From Candidatus Leptovillus affinis (GTDB taxonomy: Bacteria; Chloroflexota; Anaerolineae; Promineifilales; Promineifilaceae), in the NCBI GenBank assembly GCA_016705235.1, contig JADIYP010000001.1, positions 1,054,001 to 1,118,000 of the forward strand: DNA of 64,000 bases. Direction: 5' to 3'. Positions 24,373 through 32,519 of this stretch are shown in pieces (within the stretch, counting starts at the first letter, position 1; the number at the start of each line of letters is the position of its first letter). The notes under the pieces are model-generated. The model was not told where the DNA came from. It searched no databases and worked only from the letters and a program-made list of their open reading frames with translations. The position numbers and the translations under genes are program-made.

Positions 24373-25401
24373 ATGGACCTGACCACGACCTATCTTGGCA
24401 TGAAGCTCAAAAACCCACTGGTGCCCTCGTCCTCCCCGCTCATGCGCAGCCTCGACAACCTGCGGTGGATGGAAGACGCCGGCGCGTCGGCCGTCGTGCT
24501 GCATTCGCTCTTCGAAGAACAAATCACCATGGAAAGCCACACCTTGAATCACTACCTGACTCAAGGCGTGGAAAGCTTTCCTGAAGCATTATCTTATTTC
24601 CCAGAGGCTTCAGAATATAAAACCGGCCCTGTGGAATACCTGGAGCATATCCAAAAAGCCAAAACAAGCCTGGGCATCCCGGTTATCGCCAGCCTGAATG
24701 GCGTGTCTACCGGCGGCTGGGTCAACTATGCCCGCCAAATCCAGGAAGCTGGGGCCGACGCCCTCGAATTAAACGTTTACTACATCCCCACCGATCCGAA
24801 CCTGACGGGCAGCGAAGTGGAGCAAATCTACCTGGATGTTATAAAAGACGTTAAATCGGCCATCAACATTCCGGTGGCTATGAAACTAAATCCATACTTC
24901 AGCGCCCTGGCCAACATGGCCCGGCGGCTGGCCGACGGCGGCGCCGACGGCCTGGTTTTGTTCAACCGTTTCTACCAACCCGACCTGGACCTGGAAACGC
25001 TGGAAGTTGTGCCGAATCTCAAACTCAGCACCTCTACTGAACTGCGCCTGCCCTTGCGGTGGATCGCCATTCTGTACGGCCGTGTCAACGCGGACCTGGC
25101 GCTGACGACAGGCGTTCATACGGTAAGCGACGTGCTTAAGGCCGTCGCCGCCGGCGCAGACATTACCATGTTGGCGTCTGAACTGCTGCGCAATGGCATC
25201 AACCGCCTGAAAGTGTTGTCGTTGGGCATGGAAGAATGGCTTATCGAAAACGAATACGAGTCGTTATCGCAGCTTAAAGGCAGCCTGAGCCAGATTAACT
25301 GCGCCGAACCAGCCGCCTTTGAACGCGCCAACTACATGCGGGTACTCAGTTCCTACGCGCCGGATTACCCCTGGCGCATGGAAATCCCTACCGGCGACTA
25401 A
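24373..25401 (+). CDS. Dihydroorotate dehydrogenase-like protein
   Basis: 342 residues from an ATG with AAGGAGA 7 bases upstream. TIM-barrel FMN protein of the DHOD-like group often found next to PFOR: TTTYLGMKLKNPLVPSSSPL, VIASLNGVSTGGWVNYARQI, ADALELNVYYIPTDP, VAMKLNPYFSALANMARRL and a phosphate-binding end (GADITMLASELLRNG). The Asn in LELNVY and the Lys in MKLNP align with substrate and FMN contacts of true DHODs. It lacks the usual pyrimidine operon neighbours, and its partnership with nifJ suggests a redox role rather than pyrimidine synthesis. That inference rests on context. Confidence 0.88.
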   Translation: MDLTTTYLGMKLKNPLVPSSSPLMRSLDNLRWMEDAGASAVVLHSLFEEQITMESHTLNHYLTQGVESFPEALSYFPEASEYKTGPVEYLEHIQKAKTSLGIPVIASLNGVSTGGWVNYARQIQEAGADALELNVYYIPTDPNLTGSEVEQIYLDVIKDVKSAINIPVAMKLNPYFSALANMARRLADGGADGLVLFNRFYQPDLDLETLEVVPNLKLSTSTELRLPLRWIAILYGRVNADLALTTGVHTVSDVLKAVAAGADITMLASELLRNGINRLKVLSLGMEEWLIENEYESLSQLKGSLSQINCAEPAAFERANYMRVLSSYAPDYPWRMEIPTGD

Positions 25402-25432
25402 TTTTTTCGTCGCCCAATACGATGATTTTGAC

Positions 25433-25465
25433 ACAGGCTCCTCCGGTTGAGGAGCCTGTTTGCTT
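25433..25465 (+). terminator. Terminator after the DHOD-like gene
   Basis: ACAGGCTCCTC pairs exactly with GAGGAGCCTGT around CGGTT, followed by TTGCTTT. It closes the nifJ transcript. Confidence 0.8.
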
Positions 25466-25501
25466 TAGCCGCCGATTTCATGCGCTGACAGCTCTATTTT
25501 C

Positions 25502-25630
25502 AGGGTCTTTGGGATTTCGTGGGGTTTGGTCTGATGCGTGATACGTGATGCGTGATGCGTGAAACCTCTCTGGCCACGCATCACGCTTCACGCATCAGGG
25601 GCTGTCAACCCCCTGAGTTCTTGAAGAACC
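25502..25630. repeat. GCGTGATGCGTGA hairpin element with AGGGTCTTTGGGATTT end
   Basis: The element starts with AGGGTCTTTGGGATTTCG and contains tandem GATGCGTGATACGTG words, a CCTCTCTGG loop and the reverse complement CACGCATCACGCTTCACGC. It ends with CAACCCCCTGAGTTC. Fuller or partial copies in either orientation are at 37226-37338 and 38723-38850, with a stem-only copy at 30715-30780. It occupies most of the 313-base gap before the next gene. Confidence 0.8.
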
Positions 25631-25714
25631 TATTTTCATCGTCAAACCACATCACCAGGGCATGGGGTATAATGTGGCCTTTAGGCACAACAAAAAAACA
25701 AGGCGAGGCAAGGT

Positions 25715-26887
25715 ATGAAGGAACAGCGATGGGAAACAAATGATGCGCCGCAGGTGGTGGTGACGACTTGCAGCGGCAAATTGGTGGTGGGGAGCTGGCG
25801 AGAAACGGCCGTTTCCGCCCAAAGCGACGCCCTCACCATCGAACAAACCGCCCCGAACACTGTGCAAATGACGGCCGTTGGCGACCTCTACCTGGCCGTG
25901 CCGCAAAACGCCAGCCTCACGCTCGGAATCCTCGGCGGCAGCCTGACCATCAAACACATCAGCGGCGGCATCACCGTCGACGATGTTGCTGGCCGCGTGA
26001 CGCTGCGCAACGTGGACGCCATCACCATCAGCCACGCGGCGCAGGCGGTGCAAGGCGATAATATCAACGGATTGCTCGTGGTGGAAGAAGCCGGAGGCGC
26101 GGTTGATTTGCGCAGCGTCTATGGCGTGCAAATCAACCGCGCTTTGGCCGATGTGACCCTGCAATTTGTGACCGGCCACGTTACCCTGGGGCAGGTAGCT
26201 GGCAAATTGGATGTCCGCACGGTGAATGGCGATGTGGCCGTTGAACAGGTTCTGGGCGATGTCATTTTGGCGAATTTGGGCGGTCAGGTGCAACTGCCGG
26301 CAGCGGCGCAGTCTGTGTGGCTGGCGGGTGGTTTGGCCTCCGGAGCGCACCGTCTGGCGGCGGCCAACGTTTACGTGTATTGGCCGCCCGACGCGCCCCT
26401 CAATCTGACGGCGCGTGGTGTTTTGGTGGCGCATGATTTACCGCTGGAGAATGAGACGACCACGTTGGAAAATGGTCAAACCGTGCTGACCGGACATATT
26501 GAAGATGGCAAGGTGGATTTGTTTGTGCAGGCGGCGCAGCGGGCGGCGTTTAAGGCGCTGACCAATGACCCGCCGCAGTTTACGGAAAGTGATTTTCAGT
26601 TTGCGCCGCCATCGACTGGTGAAGATCAGGCTGATCTGGTTACGGCCGTGCGCGCAGTTTTTGCCGAACTTGCCGCTGAATTGCCGCCGACCACTCTGGC
26701 GCAGTTGGCGGCGGTGCGGCTGGAGGAACGGGTGATAACGGCCGTTACCGCCGCCCCATCCACTCCGCCTGCTGAACCGCAGGCCTCCCCATCCACCGTT
26801 ACCGATGAGCAGCGCCACATCTTGCAGTTGCTTAAAGATGGCCTGCTGTCTGTGGCGCAGGCCCAACTGCTTTTGGGAGCGTTATGA
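25715..26887 (+). CDS. Cytoplasmic beta-helix-like (DUF4097-like) protein with SHOCT-like tail
   Basis: 390 residues without signal peptide; AAGG lies 3 bases before the ATG. Residues about 10-230 are short repeating beta strands with Gly/Asp turns (LTLGILGGSLTIKHISGG, ITVDDVAGRVTLRNVDAI, GKLDVRTVNGDVAVEQVLGD), the pattern of DUF4097/adhesin-like beta solenoids. A Pro-rich linker around 345-360 leads to a C-terminal helical hairpin (DEQRHILQLLKDGLLSVAQA) that resembles SHOCT-like oligomerisation motifs. It ends in an ATGA overlap with trpF, so the two are probably translationally coupled, although no functional link is obvious. Function unknown. Confidence 0.72.
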   Translation: MKEQRWETNDAPQVVVTTCSGKLVVGSWRETAVSAQSDALTIEQTAPNTVQMTAVGDLYLAVPQNASLTLGILGGSLTIKHISGGITVDDVAGRVTLRNVDAITISHAAQAVQGDNINGLLVVEEAGGAVDLRSVYGVQINRALADVTLQFVTGHVTLGQVAGKLDVRTVNGDVAVEQVLGDVILANLGGQVQLPAAAQSVWLAGGLASGAHRLAAANVYVYWPPDAPLNLTARGVLVAHDLPLENETTTLENGQTVLTGHIEDGKVDLFVQAAQRAAFKALTNDPPQFTESDFQFAPPSTGEDQADLVTAVRAVFAELAAELPPTTLAQLAAVRLEERVITAVTAAPSTPPAEPQASPSTVTDEQRHILQLLKDGLLSVAQAQLLLGAL

Positions 26888-27582
26888 AAGTAAAAATATG
26901 TGGCCTTACCAATTTGGCCGACGCGCAAACGGCCGTTTCCGCCGGCGCCGACTACCTGGGATTTATCTTTTATCCGCCGAGCAAACGGGCGATTGAGGTG
27001 GAAGCAGCCCGGCGCATCGTGGCGGAGCTGCGTGCCGCGCCGCAGTGCCCGCTGTTGGTGGGCGTGTTTGTCAACGAAACGGCGCAGAAAATGGCCGAGG
27101 TGTTGGCGACCTGCCAGCTAGATTTTGCCCAATTGAGCGGCGAAGAAGTGCCCGCGCTGGTTGGTGATGCGAATTCGCCAGTTTACGGCCGTGCTTACAA
27201 AGCGTTGCGCCCGGCCTCTTTTGCCGAAGCTGAAGCCGAAGCCGAATGGTATTTGCCGCCCGAATATGAAGCCGAATTTGGCCGTCAGCAAGGCGAACAG
27301 ATGCCGCCGGGTTTGCTGCTGGACACCTATCACCCAACGCTGCGCGGCGGAACGGGGGAAACGGGCGATTGGTCGGCGGCGGCCGCGCTGGCCGGTCAGA
27401 TTCCCGGGCTGATGCTGGCAGGCGGATTGACGGTGGCGAATGTGGCTGAGGCTGTGCGCTGTGTACGGCCGTTTGCCGTGGATGTGGCCAGTGGCGTCGA
27501 AGCTGCCCCCGGCCGCAAAGACCCTCAATTGGTGCGCGAGTTTGTCCGGTTGGCCAAGCAGGCGGAAAGCCTCTCCCTATAA
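26884..27582 (+). CDS. trpF: Phosphoribosylanthranilate isomerase
   Basis: 232 residues. TrpF isomerises phosphoribosylanthranilate to CdRP, the third committed step of tryptophan synthesis. The TIM barrel begins VKICGLTNLADAQTAVSAGA, with the catalytic Cys at residue 5 or 6, and continues DYLGFIFYPPSKR, LLVGVFVNETAQK and LLLDTYH (catalytic Asp). It ends with LAGGLTVANVAEAV and FAVDVASGVEAAPGRKDPQ, the phosphate-binding end. Other trp genes are absent here, so the pathway genes are scattered. There is a four-base ATGA overlap with the upstream beta-rich protein. A short insertion (AEAEAEWYLPPEYEAEFGRQ) in the middle lengthens it slightly over the usual 200-220. Confidence 0.95.
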   Translation: MKVKICGLTNLADAQTAVSAGADYLGFIFYPPSKRAIEVEAARRIVAELRAAPQCPLLVGVFVNETAQKMAEVLATCQLDFAQLSGEEVPALVGDANSPVYGRAYKALRPASFAEAEAEAEWYLPPEYEAEFGRQQGEQMPPGLLLDTYHPTLRGGTGETGDWSAAAALAGQIPGLMLAGGLTVANVAEAVRCVRPFAVDVASGVEAAPGRKDPQLVREFVRLAKQAESLSL

Positions 27583-27674
27583 TGCGATCTTGTCCGTGAG
27601 CGGCAAATGAGGTTTTGGCGGGGGAGCGCGCTGCTGCTTGACGCCAATGAGGGCGGCTTATACACTGCCCCACA

Positions 27675-28715
27675 ATGGATGTAGAAACTGCGAACCAGGC
27701 TGGGCCGGAATTGGAAACGGCCGTATCCGCCAAACGGGCGACACCGCGATTTTTGATAGGGTTGGTGGTATTAACGGCCGTTATCTTTGCCCTCGCTCGC
27801 TTCACGACCGGCCCCATCCACGATCGGTTTCAAACCTTCACCACCATTTTCCTGGGCATTTTCATCGAGGCTGTGCCCTTCCTGCTTGCCGGTTCCATCG
27901 TTTCCGGACTCATCGAAATTTTTATAGACCGTGATTGGCTGGCGCGATGGGTTCCGCGCCGCGCCGCCGCCGCCGCCCTGACCGGCGCGCTGATGGGTTT
28001 TGCGTTTCCGGTGTGTGAATGCGGCGTCGTGCCGGTAACGCGCCGCCTGTATCACAAAGGGCTGCCGCTGTCGGTGGGGGTTGCATTTTTGCTGGCTGCG
28101 CCGGTCGTCAATCCCATCGTCATCCTCAGCACGTATGCGGCGTTTGGTTGGGGGCCGGTGTTGATCGGTCGTCTGGTGTTTAGCGTGCTTATCGCGTTCA
28201 TTGCCGGTCTGTTGTTTAATCTGGCTGCGCCGGAAGAGGCGCTGCTGCCAACCACGCAGGCAGACGAGGCGTGCAGGGTGGTAGACGAGAGGCAGGGGAC
28301 GGGATACGGCCGTTTCTGGCAAGCCCTGGCCATCGGCGGCGACGATTTTATGGACATGGCCCGCTATCTCATCGCCGGCTCTATGATGGCCGCCGCCATG
28401 CAGACGCTCATTCCCCAATCGACTTTGCTGGCGCTGGGCAGCGGTCCCATCATTTCCGTCATCATCATGATGGCTCTGGCTTTTGTCCTTTCCATCTGCT
28501 CCACCGTAGATGCCTTTCTGGCTTTGTCCTTTGTAAACAGCTTCACCACCGGCTCTATTCTCGCCTTCCTGGTCTTTGGCCCGATGGTTGACATTAAAAG
28601 CTCGCTGATGTTTCTGGGTGTTTTTCGCAAACGCGCGGTTCTTTACCTGATTTTATTGCCCATGGCCCTGAGTTTGCTCATGGGCGTGGCTATCAACAGC
28701 TTAATTGTCCAATAA
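27675..28715 (+). CDS. YraQ-type permease (DUF318)
   Basis: 346 residues with eight or so membrane helices. The family signature is the cysteine motif FPVCECGVVPVTRRLYHKG, followed by LPLSVGVAFLLAAPVVNP. A second repeat ends with ALAFVLSICSTVDAFLALSF. DUF318 permeases are predicted two-component transporters, often under metal control. The downstream TIGR03943 protein is the usual partner. The two Cys in CECG could bind metal. The transported ligand is not established for the family. Confidence 0.9.
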   Translation: MDVETANQAGPELETAVSAKRATPRFLIGLVVLTAVIFALARFTTGPIHDRFQTFTTIFLGIFIEAVPFLLAGSIVSGLIEIFIDRDWLARWVPRRAAAAALTGALMGFAFPVCECGVVPVTRRLYHKGLPLSVGVAFLLAAPVVNPIVILSTYAAFGWGPVLIGRLVFSVLIAFIAGLLFNLAAPEEALLPTTQADEACRVVDERQGTGYGRFWQALAIGGDDFMDMARYLIAGSMMAAAMQTLIPQSTLLALGSGPIISVIIMMALAFVLSICSTVDAFLALSFVNSFTTGSILAFLVFGPMVDIKSSLMFLGVFRKRAVLYLILLPMALSLLMGVAINSLIVQ

Positions 28716-28768
28716 ACGGCCGGTCAGGTAGTCAAAGAGCTATCCGACTTTTGTCTACCCAATTATCT

Positions 28769-29503
28769 ATGAATCGTTTCCTCAAAATTGTTCTGTTGCT
28801 TTTGCTGGGCGTGTTTTTGCTGCTGCGCGTGGTGGATGGTACGGTTTTGTATTACATCAACCAGCGGTTTGTATGGCTGACCGGGTTGGCGGCTGGCGGG
28901 TTTGTGTTGGTGGCGGCCAGTTATTTCCTGGTTTCCGGCCAGCAGACGCACGATCACAGCCACGGCCACAATCATGGCGATGTGACCTGGGCGGGATTGT
29001 TGCTGGTGGCGCTGCCGCTGCTGCTGGGCTGGTTGGTTCCGTCACGGCCGTTAGGCGCAGCCGCCATTGGCAACCGGGAAATCAACATCGGCCAGATGGG
29101 GGCGTTGGCGTCCGTTGCCCCGCCGCAGGCCGATAATTCGATGGGCCTGGTCGCTGGCGAGAAAAATATCCTCGACTGGCTGCATGAATTCCAGAGCAGC
29201 AGCGACCCGGCCGATTTTGCCGGCCAGGAAGTGCATGTGGTGGGGTTTGTTTACCGCGACGGCCGTTTCCCCGCCGATTCCTTCATGGTGGCCCGCTTCA
29301 CGGTAAGCTGCTGTGTCGCCGACGCCGCACCTATCGGGCTGATCGTGCGCTGGCCCGATGCCGCCTCGCTGCCTACCGACCAGTGGGTAGACGTGACCGG
29401 CCATTTCGCCGTCGGTGATTTTGACGGCCAGCAGGTTCCCATCCTGGTGGTGGACGACCTGACCCTGGTCCAACCGCCAGCGCAGCCGTATTTGTACCTG
29501 TAG
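28769..29503 (+). CDS. TIGR03943-family partner of the YraQ permease
   Basis: 244 residues from the ATG at 28769; a TTG at 28751 is an alternative, and neither has a strong ribosome site. Two N-terminal membrane helices (FLKIVLLLLLGVFLLLRVVD; LTGLAAGGFVLVAASYFLVS) are followed by a histidine-rich loop (THDHSHGHNHGD) and a third helix. A periplasmic domain of about 150 residues contains VHVVGFVYRDGRF, RFTVSCCVADAAPIGLIV and WVDVTGHF. The CC pair in SCCVAD is characteristic of TIGR03943. The His-rich loop suggests divalent metal (perhaps zinc) handling with the permease encoded 54 bases upstream. This is inferred. Confidence 0.87.
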   Translation: MNRFLKIVLLLLLGVFLLLRVVDGTVLYYINQRFVWLTGLAAGGFVLVAASYFLVSGQQTHDHSHGHNHGDVTWAGLLLVALPLLLGWLVPSRPLGAAAIGNREINIGQMGALASVAPPQADNSMGLVAGEKNILDWLHEFQSSSDPADFAGQEVHVVGFVYRDGRFPADSFMVARFTVSCCVADAAPIGLIVRWPDAASLPTDQWVDVTGHFAVGDFDGQQVPILVVDDLTLVQPPAQPYLYL

Positions 29504-29540
29504 GAAATCGCAAATCGCAAATCGCAAATCGTCAATCGGA
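29502..29540. repeat. AATCGCAAATCG direct repeat
   Basis: Four tandem AAATCGC-type words separate the TIGR03943 gene from the propeller gene. They match the arm of the hairpin at 210-281. Confidence 0.5.
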
Positions 29541-29562
29541 TGTCTTTGGTTCAGGTTGTTTT

Positions 29563-30708
29563 ATGGCTACAAAAAATTCGGCCGTTTTGGTTAACGATCA
29601 TACGACTCGGCGCATAAGCCGTTTTGACCTGGCGATTTGGGCGACGGTGGGCGGCGCGCTGCTGCTGACGGCCGTTCTGGCCTGGTGGCACGGCCGTGCC
29701 ACGCTGCCCACATTTGCCGAATCCACCGCGCCGCGCATCCTCTACATCGGCTGGGACGGTGAAAATGGCCTCAGCCAACTTTATATTGTCCAGCCAGACG
29801 GCCGTAACCCCACCCCGATCACCAACGAACCCTACGGCGTGCTCGATTACGCCATCGCCCCGGACGGCACGCAAATGATTTACAGCGCCAACAACGCCCA
29901 GGGCGGCGCGGATTTGTGGCTGATGGATGAATACGGCCGTCAGCGCCGCCAGCTTTTGGCCTGCCCGGAGGCCGCCTGCACCCAGCCTGTCTGGTCGCCA
30001 GACGGCCGTCGGGTGGTGTATGAGCGGCGCGGAATGCCCACGCCTGGCGCGCCGCCCGGCCCGCCCCGTTTGTGGTGGCTGGACAGCCAGACCGGCGAGA
30101 CGTTGGCCGTGTTTCAGGATAATCAATGGTTGGGATTGGGCGCGCGGTTTTCGCCAGACGGCCGTTGGCTCAGTTACGTGGCCCCCATTGACCAGGAAAT
30201 ACAGGTCTACAATCTGGAAACCGGCGACAGCCTGGTTATCCCCAGCAAAACCGGCGAACCGGCTGCCTGGCATCCGGGCAGCGCCAGCTTGTTGGTAAGC
30301 GAGATGCAGTTTCAGGGGGAACGGTTTACCGTACATCTATTCCGGGCTACCCTGGCCGATGCGGTACTCACCGATTTGAGCGGGGAGGGGTTGGACACCC
30401 AGGATGGGCTGCCGGTCTATTCGCCGGATGGCGAATGGATCGCCTTCAGCCGCAAAAAGACGCGCGCGCCCATGGGCAAGCAACTGTGGCTGATGCGTGC
30501 GGATGGGAGTGGGGCAACGGCCGTTACCGCCAATTCAGACATTCATTACAGCAAACCAGCCTGGTCGCCTACTGGCGCGGCTATTGTCTTGCAAGGCTAC
30601 CTGCTCGCCGAGCCGGGCGCGGAACCGAAATTGTGGTTGGTCGATGTGGCTTCTGGGGAGTTGCGGGAAGTGGTTTCGCCGGGGATGCAGCCGGCGTGGC
30701 TGCCATAA
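29563..30708 (+). CDS. Membrane-anchored TolB-like beta-propeller protein
   Basis: 381 residues. A single N-terminal membrane anchor (FDLAIWATVGGALLLTAVLA) precedes a six- or seven-bladed propeller of PD40/WD40-like repeats, each carrying a PDG turn: YIVQPDGRNPTPIT, YAIAPDGTQMIYS, PVWSPDGRRVVYE, ARFSPDGRWLSYV, PVYSPDGEWIAFS and PAWSPTGAAIVL. In several of the blades the ACGGCCGT octamer encodes the DGR of SPDGR, so the repeat motif and nucleotide word coincide. Likely extracytoplasmic, with a role in protein interaction or signalling; no enzymatic motif is seen. TolB partners (TolA, Pal) are absent. Confidence 0.8.
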   Translation: MATKNSAVLVNDHTTRRISRFDLAIWATVGGALLLTAVLAWWHGRATLPTFAESTAPRILYIGWDGENGLSQLYIVQPDGRNPTPITNEPYGVLDYAIAPDGTQMIYSANNAQGGADLWLMDEYGRQRRQLLACPEAACTQPVWSPDGRRVVYERRGMPTPGAPPGPPRLWWLDSQTGETLAVFQDNQWLGLGARFSPDGRWLSYVAPIDQEIQVYNLETGDSLVIPSKTGEPAAWHPGSASLLVSEMQFQGERFTVHLFRATLADAVLTDLSGEGLDTQDGLPVYSPDGEWIAFSRKKTRAPMGKQLWLMRADGSGATAVTANSDIHYSKPAWSPTGAAIVLQGYLLAEPGAEPKLWLVDVASGELREVVSPGMQPAWLP

Positions 30709-30714
30709 ATTTGT

Positions 30715-30780
30715 TGATGCGTGATGCGTGATGCGTGATGCGTGATGCGTGCATCACGCGCCACGCATCACGCGCCACGA
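30715..30780. repeat. Stem-only copy of the GCGTGATGCGTGA element
   Basis: Five tandem GATGCGT words are followed directly by GCATCACGCGCCACGCATCA, forming an almost loop-free hairpin between the convergent propeller and CBS genes. It lacks the GGGTCTTTGGGATTT flank of the fuller copies, which fits a role as a shared transcription stop or slippage expansion. Confidence 0.7.
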
Positions 30781-30786
30781 AAGGCC

Positions 30787-31431
30787 TTAAATCGTCCGAA
30801 TATCCACAATTTCTTCGACGAGCGGGGCAATCAATTCTTTGACCTGCGCTTCGTTGAGGCCGGAAACCTTAAAAGTGACCACCCGGTTATCGTCATCGTC
30901 GCCGTTGAATTGGCCGAAGGAGATAAAGCTGCCGCCAGCCTGAGCGACGGCGTGGGTCAGTTTTTCCAGTTCGCCCAACACATCGGGGATCAGAGCGGTC
31001 AGGCGCACGGCCGTTTCCCGCGCCCCCATCAACTCCAGCAAAATCTTAAACAAATCTGATTCCGTAATGACCCCAACGATGGTATTTCCCTCCATCACCG
31101 GCAGCCCGCCAACTTTGTTGTCTACCATAATCCGGGCGGCTTCTTCGATGGGCGTTTCGCCACCCACGGTCAACACATTGCGGGTCATCACCTGCTTCAC
31201 TTTGATCTTACCAACCAGATAATTGATCTCCCAGACGCTTAATGATGTCGCGTCGGAAGGTCCGGCATTGAGCAAATCTTTGTCGGAGATGATGCCAATC
31301 AGTTTGCCCTGCTTATCCACCACGGGCGTGCGGCGGATGTTGTGCGATTTCATCAAGTTCAGGGCATCCATGATGGGCAGGTCTGGTTCGACAGTAATAA
31401 CAGGTTGTGACATTCGGTTTTTGACGAGCAT
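30787..31431 (-). CDS. CBS-domain pair protein with C-terminal ACT-like domain (AcuB-like)
   Basis: 214 residues. Two CBS motifs form a Bateman module: residues 1-58 (VKNRMSQPVITVEPDLPIMD, LIGIISDKDLL) and about 75-130 (VKQVMTRNVLTVGGETPIEE, VVGVITESDLFKIL). Residues about 140-214 (RLTALIPDVLGELEKLTHAV, VVTFKVSGLNEAQVKEL) resemble an ACT ligand-binding domain. This matches AcuB-like proteins proposed to sense adenine nucleotides. The HDIRRTPVVDKQGKL-type segment is canonical (here HNIRRTPVVDKQGKL). The target is unknown. It converges on the propeller gene. Confidence 0.9.
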   Translation of the reverse strand: MLVKNRMSQPVITVEPDLPIMDALNLMKSHNIRRTPVVDKQGKLIGIISDKDLLNAGPSDATSLSVWEINYLVGKIKVKQVMTRNVLTVGGETPIEEAARIMVDNKVGGLPVMEGNTIVGVITESDLFKILLELMGARETAVRLTALIPDVLGELEKLTHAVAQAGGSFISFGQFNGDDDDNRVVTFKVSGLNEAQVKELIAPLVEEIVDIRTI

Positions 31432-31592
31432 GGGAAACTCCTTCTCATATAAAATGCTTGTGGTTCAGATGGGCACATTATAATGCAAGCCGGAAAAATC
31501 GAACATGGTCCTATACCGACCCCAAGGGTTTAATGCCCAACCAATCCAAACTCCCAACCCCAACCCTTGGGGTCTGTATCGTTCGCTCATCA

Positions 31593-31712
31593 ATGGTCAT
31601 CCCCATGTTCTCAATGGTCATCCCCATGTTCTCAATGGTCATCCCCATGTTCTCAATGGTCATCCCCACGCTCTCAATGGTCATCCCCACGTTCTCAATG
31701 GTCATCCCTGTG
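31593..31712. repeat. 21-bp tandem repeat, six copies
   Basis: The unit ATGGTCATCCCCATGTTCTCA starts at 31593, 31614, 31635, 31656, 31677 and 31698; the last copy is partial. The fourth to sixth copies carry substitutions (CACGCTC, CACGTTC). Because 21 is divisible by 3 the array is open in several frames, but the peptides are simple heptads without a start context or family match. It lies in the 540-base gap (31432-31971) between the divergent CBS and ECF sigma genes. The rest of that gap has only the hairpin at 31752-31805 and the ECF leader. Confidence 0.85.
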
Positions 31713-31751
31713 GGGACGAGGGCAAAATGGGCGGCGCATGGGGAAAGCCTC

Positions 31752-31805
31752 AGCCGCGGTATCCCTACCGCGCTCTGGAAAATACGCGGTAAGGATACCG
31801 CGGCT
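31752..31805. repeat. 21-bp-arm inverted repeat with CCGCGG ends
   Basis: AGCCGCGGTATCC at the left pairs with GGATACCGCGGCT at the right; over the full 21-base arms there is one mismatch, around a 12-base loop. It lies about 165 bases upstream of the ECF sigma gene and 40 bases after the tandem array. It may be a terminator for a short transcript, or a protein-binding site. Confidence 0.65.
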
Positions 31806-31971
31806 ACAAATTCCACGAACAAAACGTGAAATTGTTTTTGTAACAAAGCACTCAGGGTCTTGCCAAAGAGACCTGGCAGGTACCGAACATGAATGAATGA
31901 GGAATCTGAATCCTTTTTTCGGCTTATCCGTTATCTATCATAGAGTATGCTCATGGTAAAGAGGACGTCTT

Positions 31972-32511
31972 GTGAACGAACCGAGTGACAACGAGTTGGT
32001 CCGGCGCGCGCAAAAGGGCAGCCCGGACGCCGTCGGCGAATTATATGATCGTTACCAGGCTCAACTATTTCGCTTTGTGTGGGCGCGTGTAGGCGACCGT
32101 CAGTTAGCCGAAGATATTACCAGCGAAATTTTTACGCGCATGGTGGTGCATTTGCCCAAGTACCAGCCAACGGCCGTTCCCTTTTCCGCCTGGTTGTATC
32201 AGATTGGTCGTAATTTGATTACCGACACCTATCGCCGCGATAACGGCCGTTACCCGGAACCTTTGGAAAACGCCCTGTCGGCGGGCGATGGACAGGCAGG
32301 ACCAGACCTTATGGTAGATCAACAACTCACCCTGGAAAAAATTCATACCGCATTGGCAGATATCGACCCTCAACAACGGGAGGTTGTGACCCTGCGATTT
32401 CTGACCGGCTTATCCCTGCGTGAAACGGCCGAGACGCTGGATTGCTCCCTTTCGGCCATTAAATCACTGCAACACCGGGGCCTGATAGCTTTGCGCGCGA
32501 CCCTGAAATAG
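31972..32511 (+). CDS. ECF-family RNA polymerase sigma factor
   Basis: 179 residues from a GTG with AAGAGGA about 6 bases upstream. Region 2 covers about 20-90 (LYDRYQAQLFRFVWARVGDR, AEDITSEIFTRMV, FSAWLYQIGRNLITDTYRR). Region 4 covers about 120-175 (IDPQQREVVTLRFLTGLSLR, ETAETLDCSLSAIKSLQHRG). It directs RNA polymerase to a small regulon, probably under control of the product of the next gene, which begins 8 bases later. No recognisable autoregulatory promoter was identified. Confidence 0.93.
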   Translation: MNEPSDNELVRRAQKGSPDAVGELYDRYQAQLFRFVWARVGDRQLAEDITSEIFTRMVVHLPKYQPTAVPFSAWLYQIGRNLITDTYRRDNGRYPEPLENALSAGDGQAGPDLMVDQQLTLEKIHTALADIDPQQREVVTLRFLTGLSLRETAETLDCSLSAIKSLQHRGLIALRATLK

Positions 32512-32519
32512 GTAATACG

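Noticed and set aside
31593..31712. Heptad-repeat peptide encoded by the 21-base array
   Set aside because: Open frames arise just because 21 is divisible by 3; there is no start context and no continuation into a protein.
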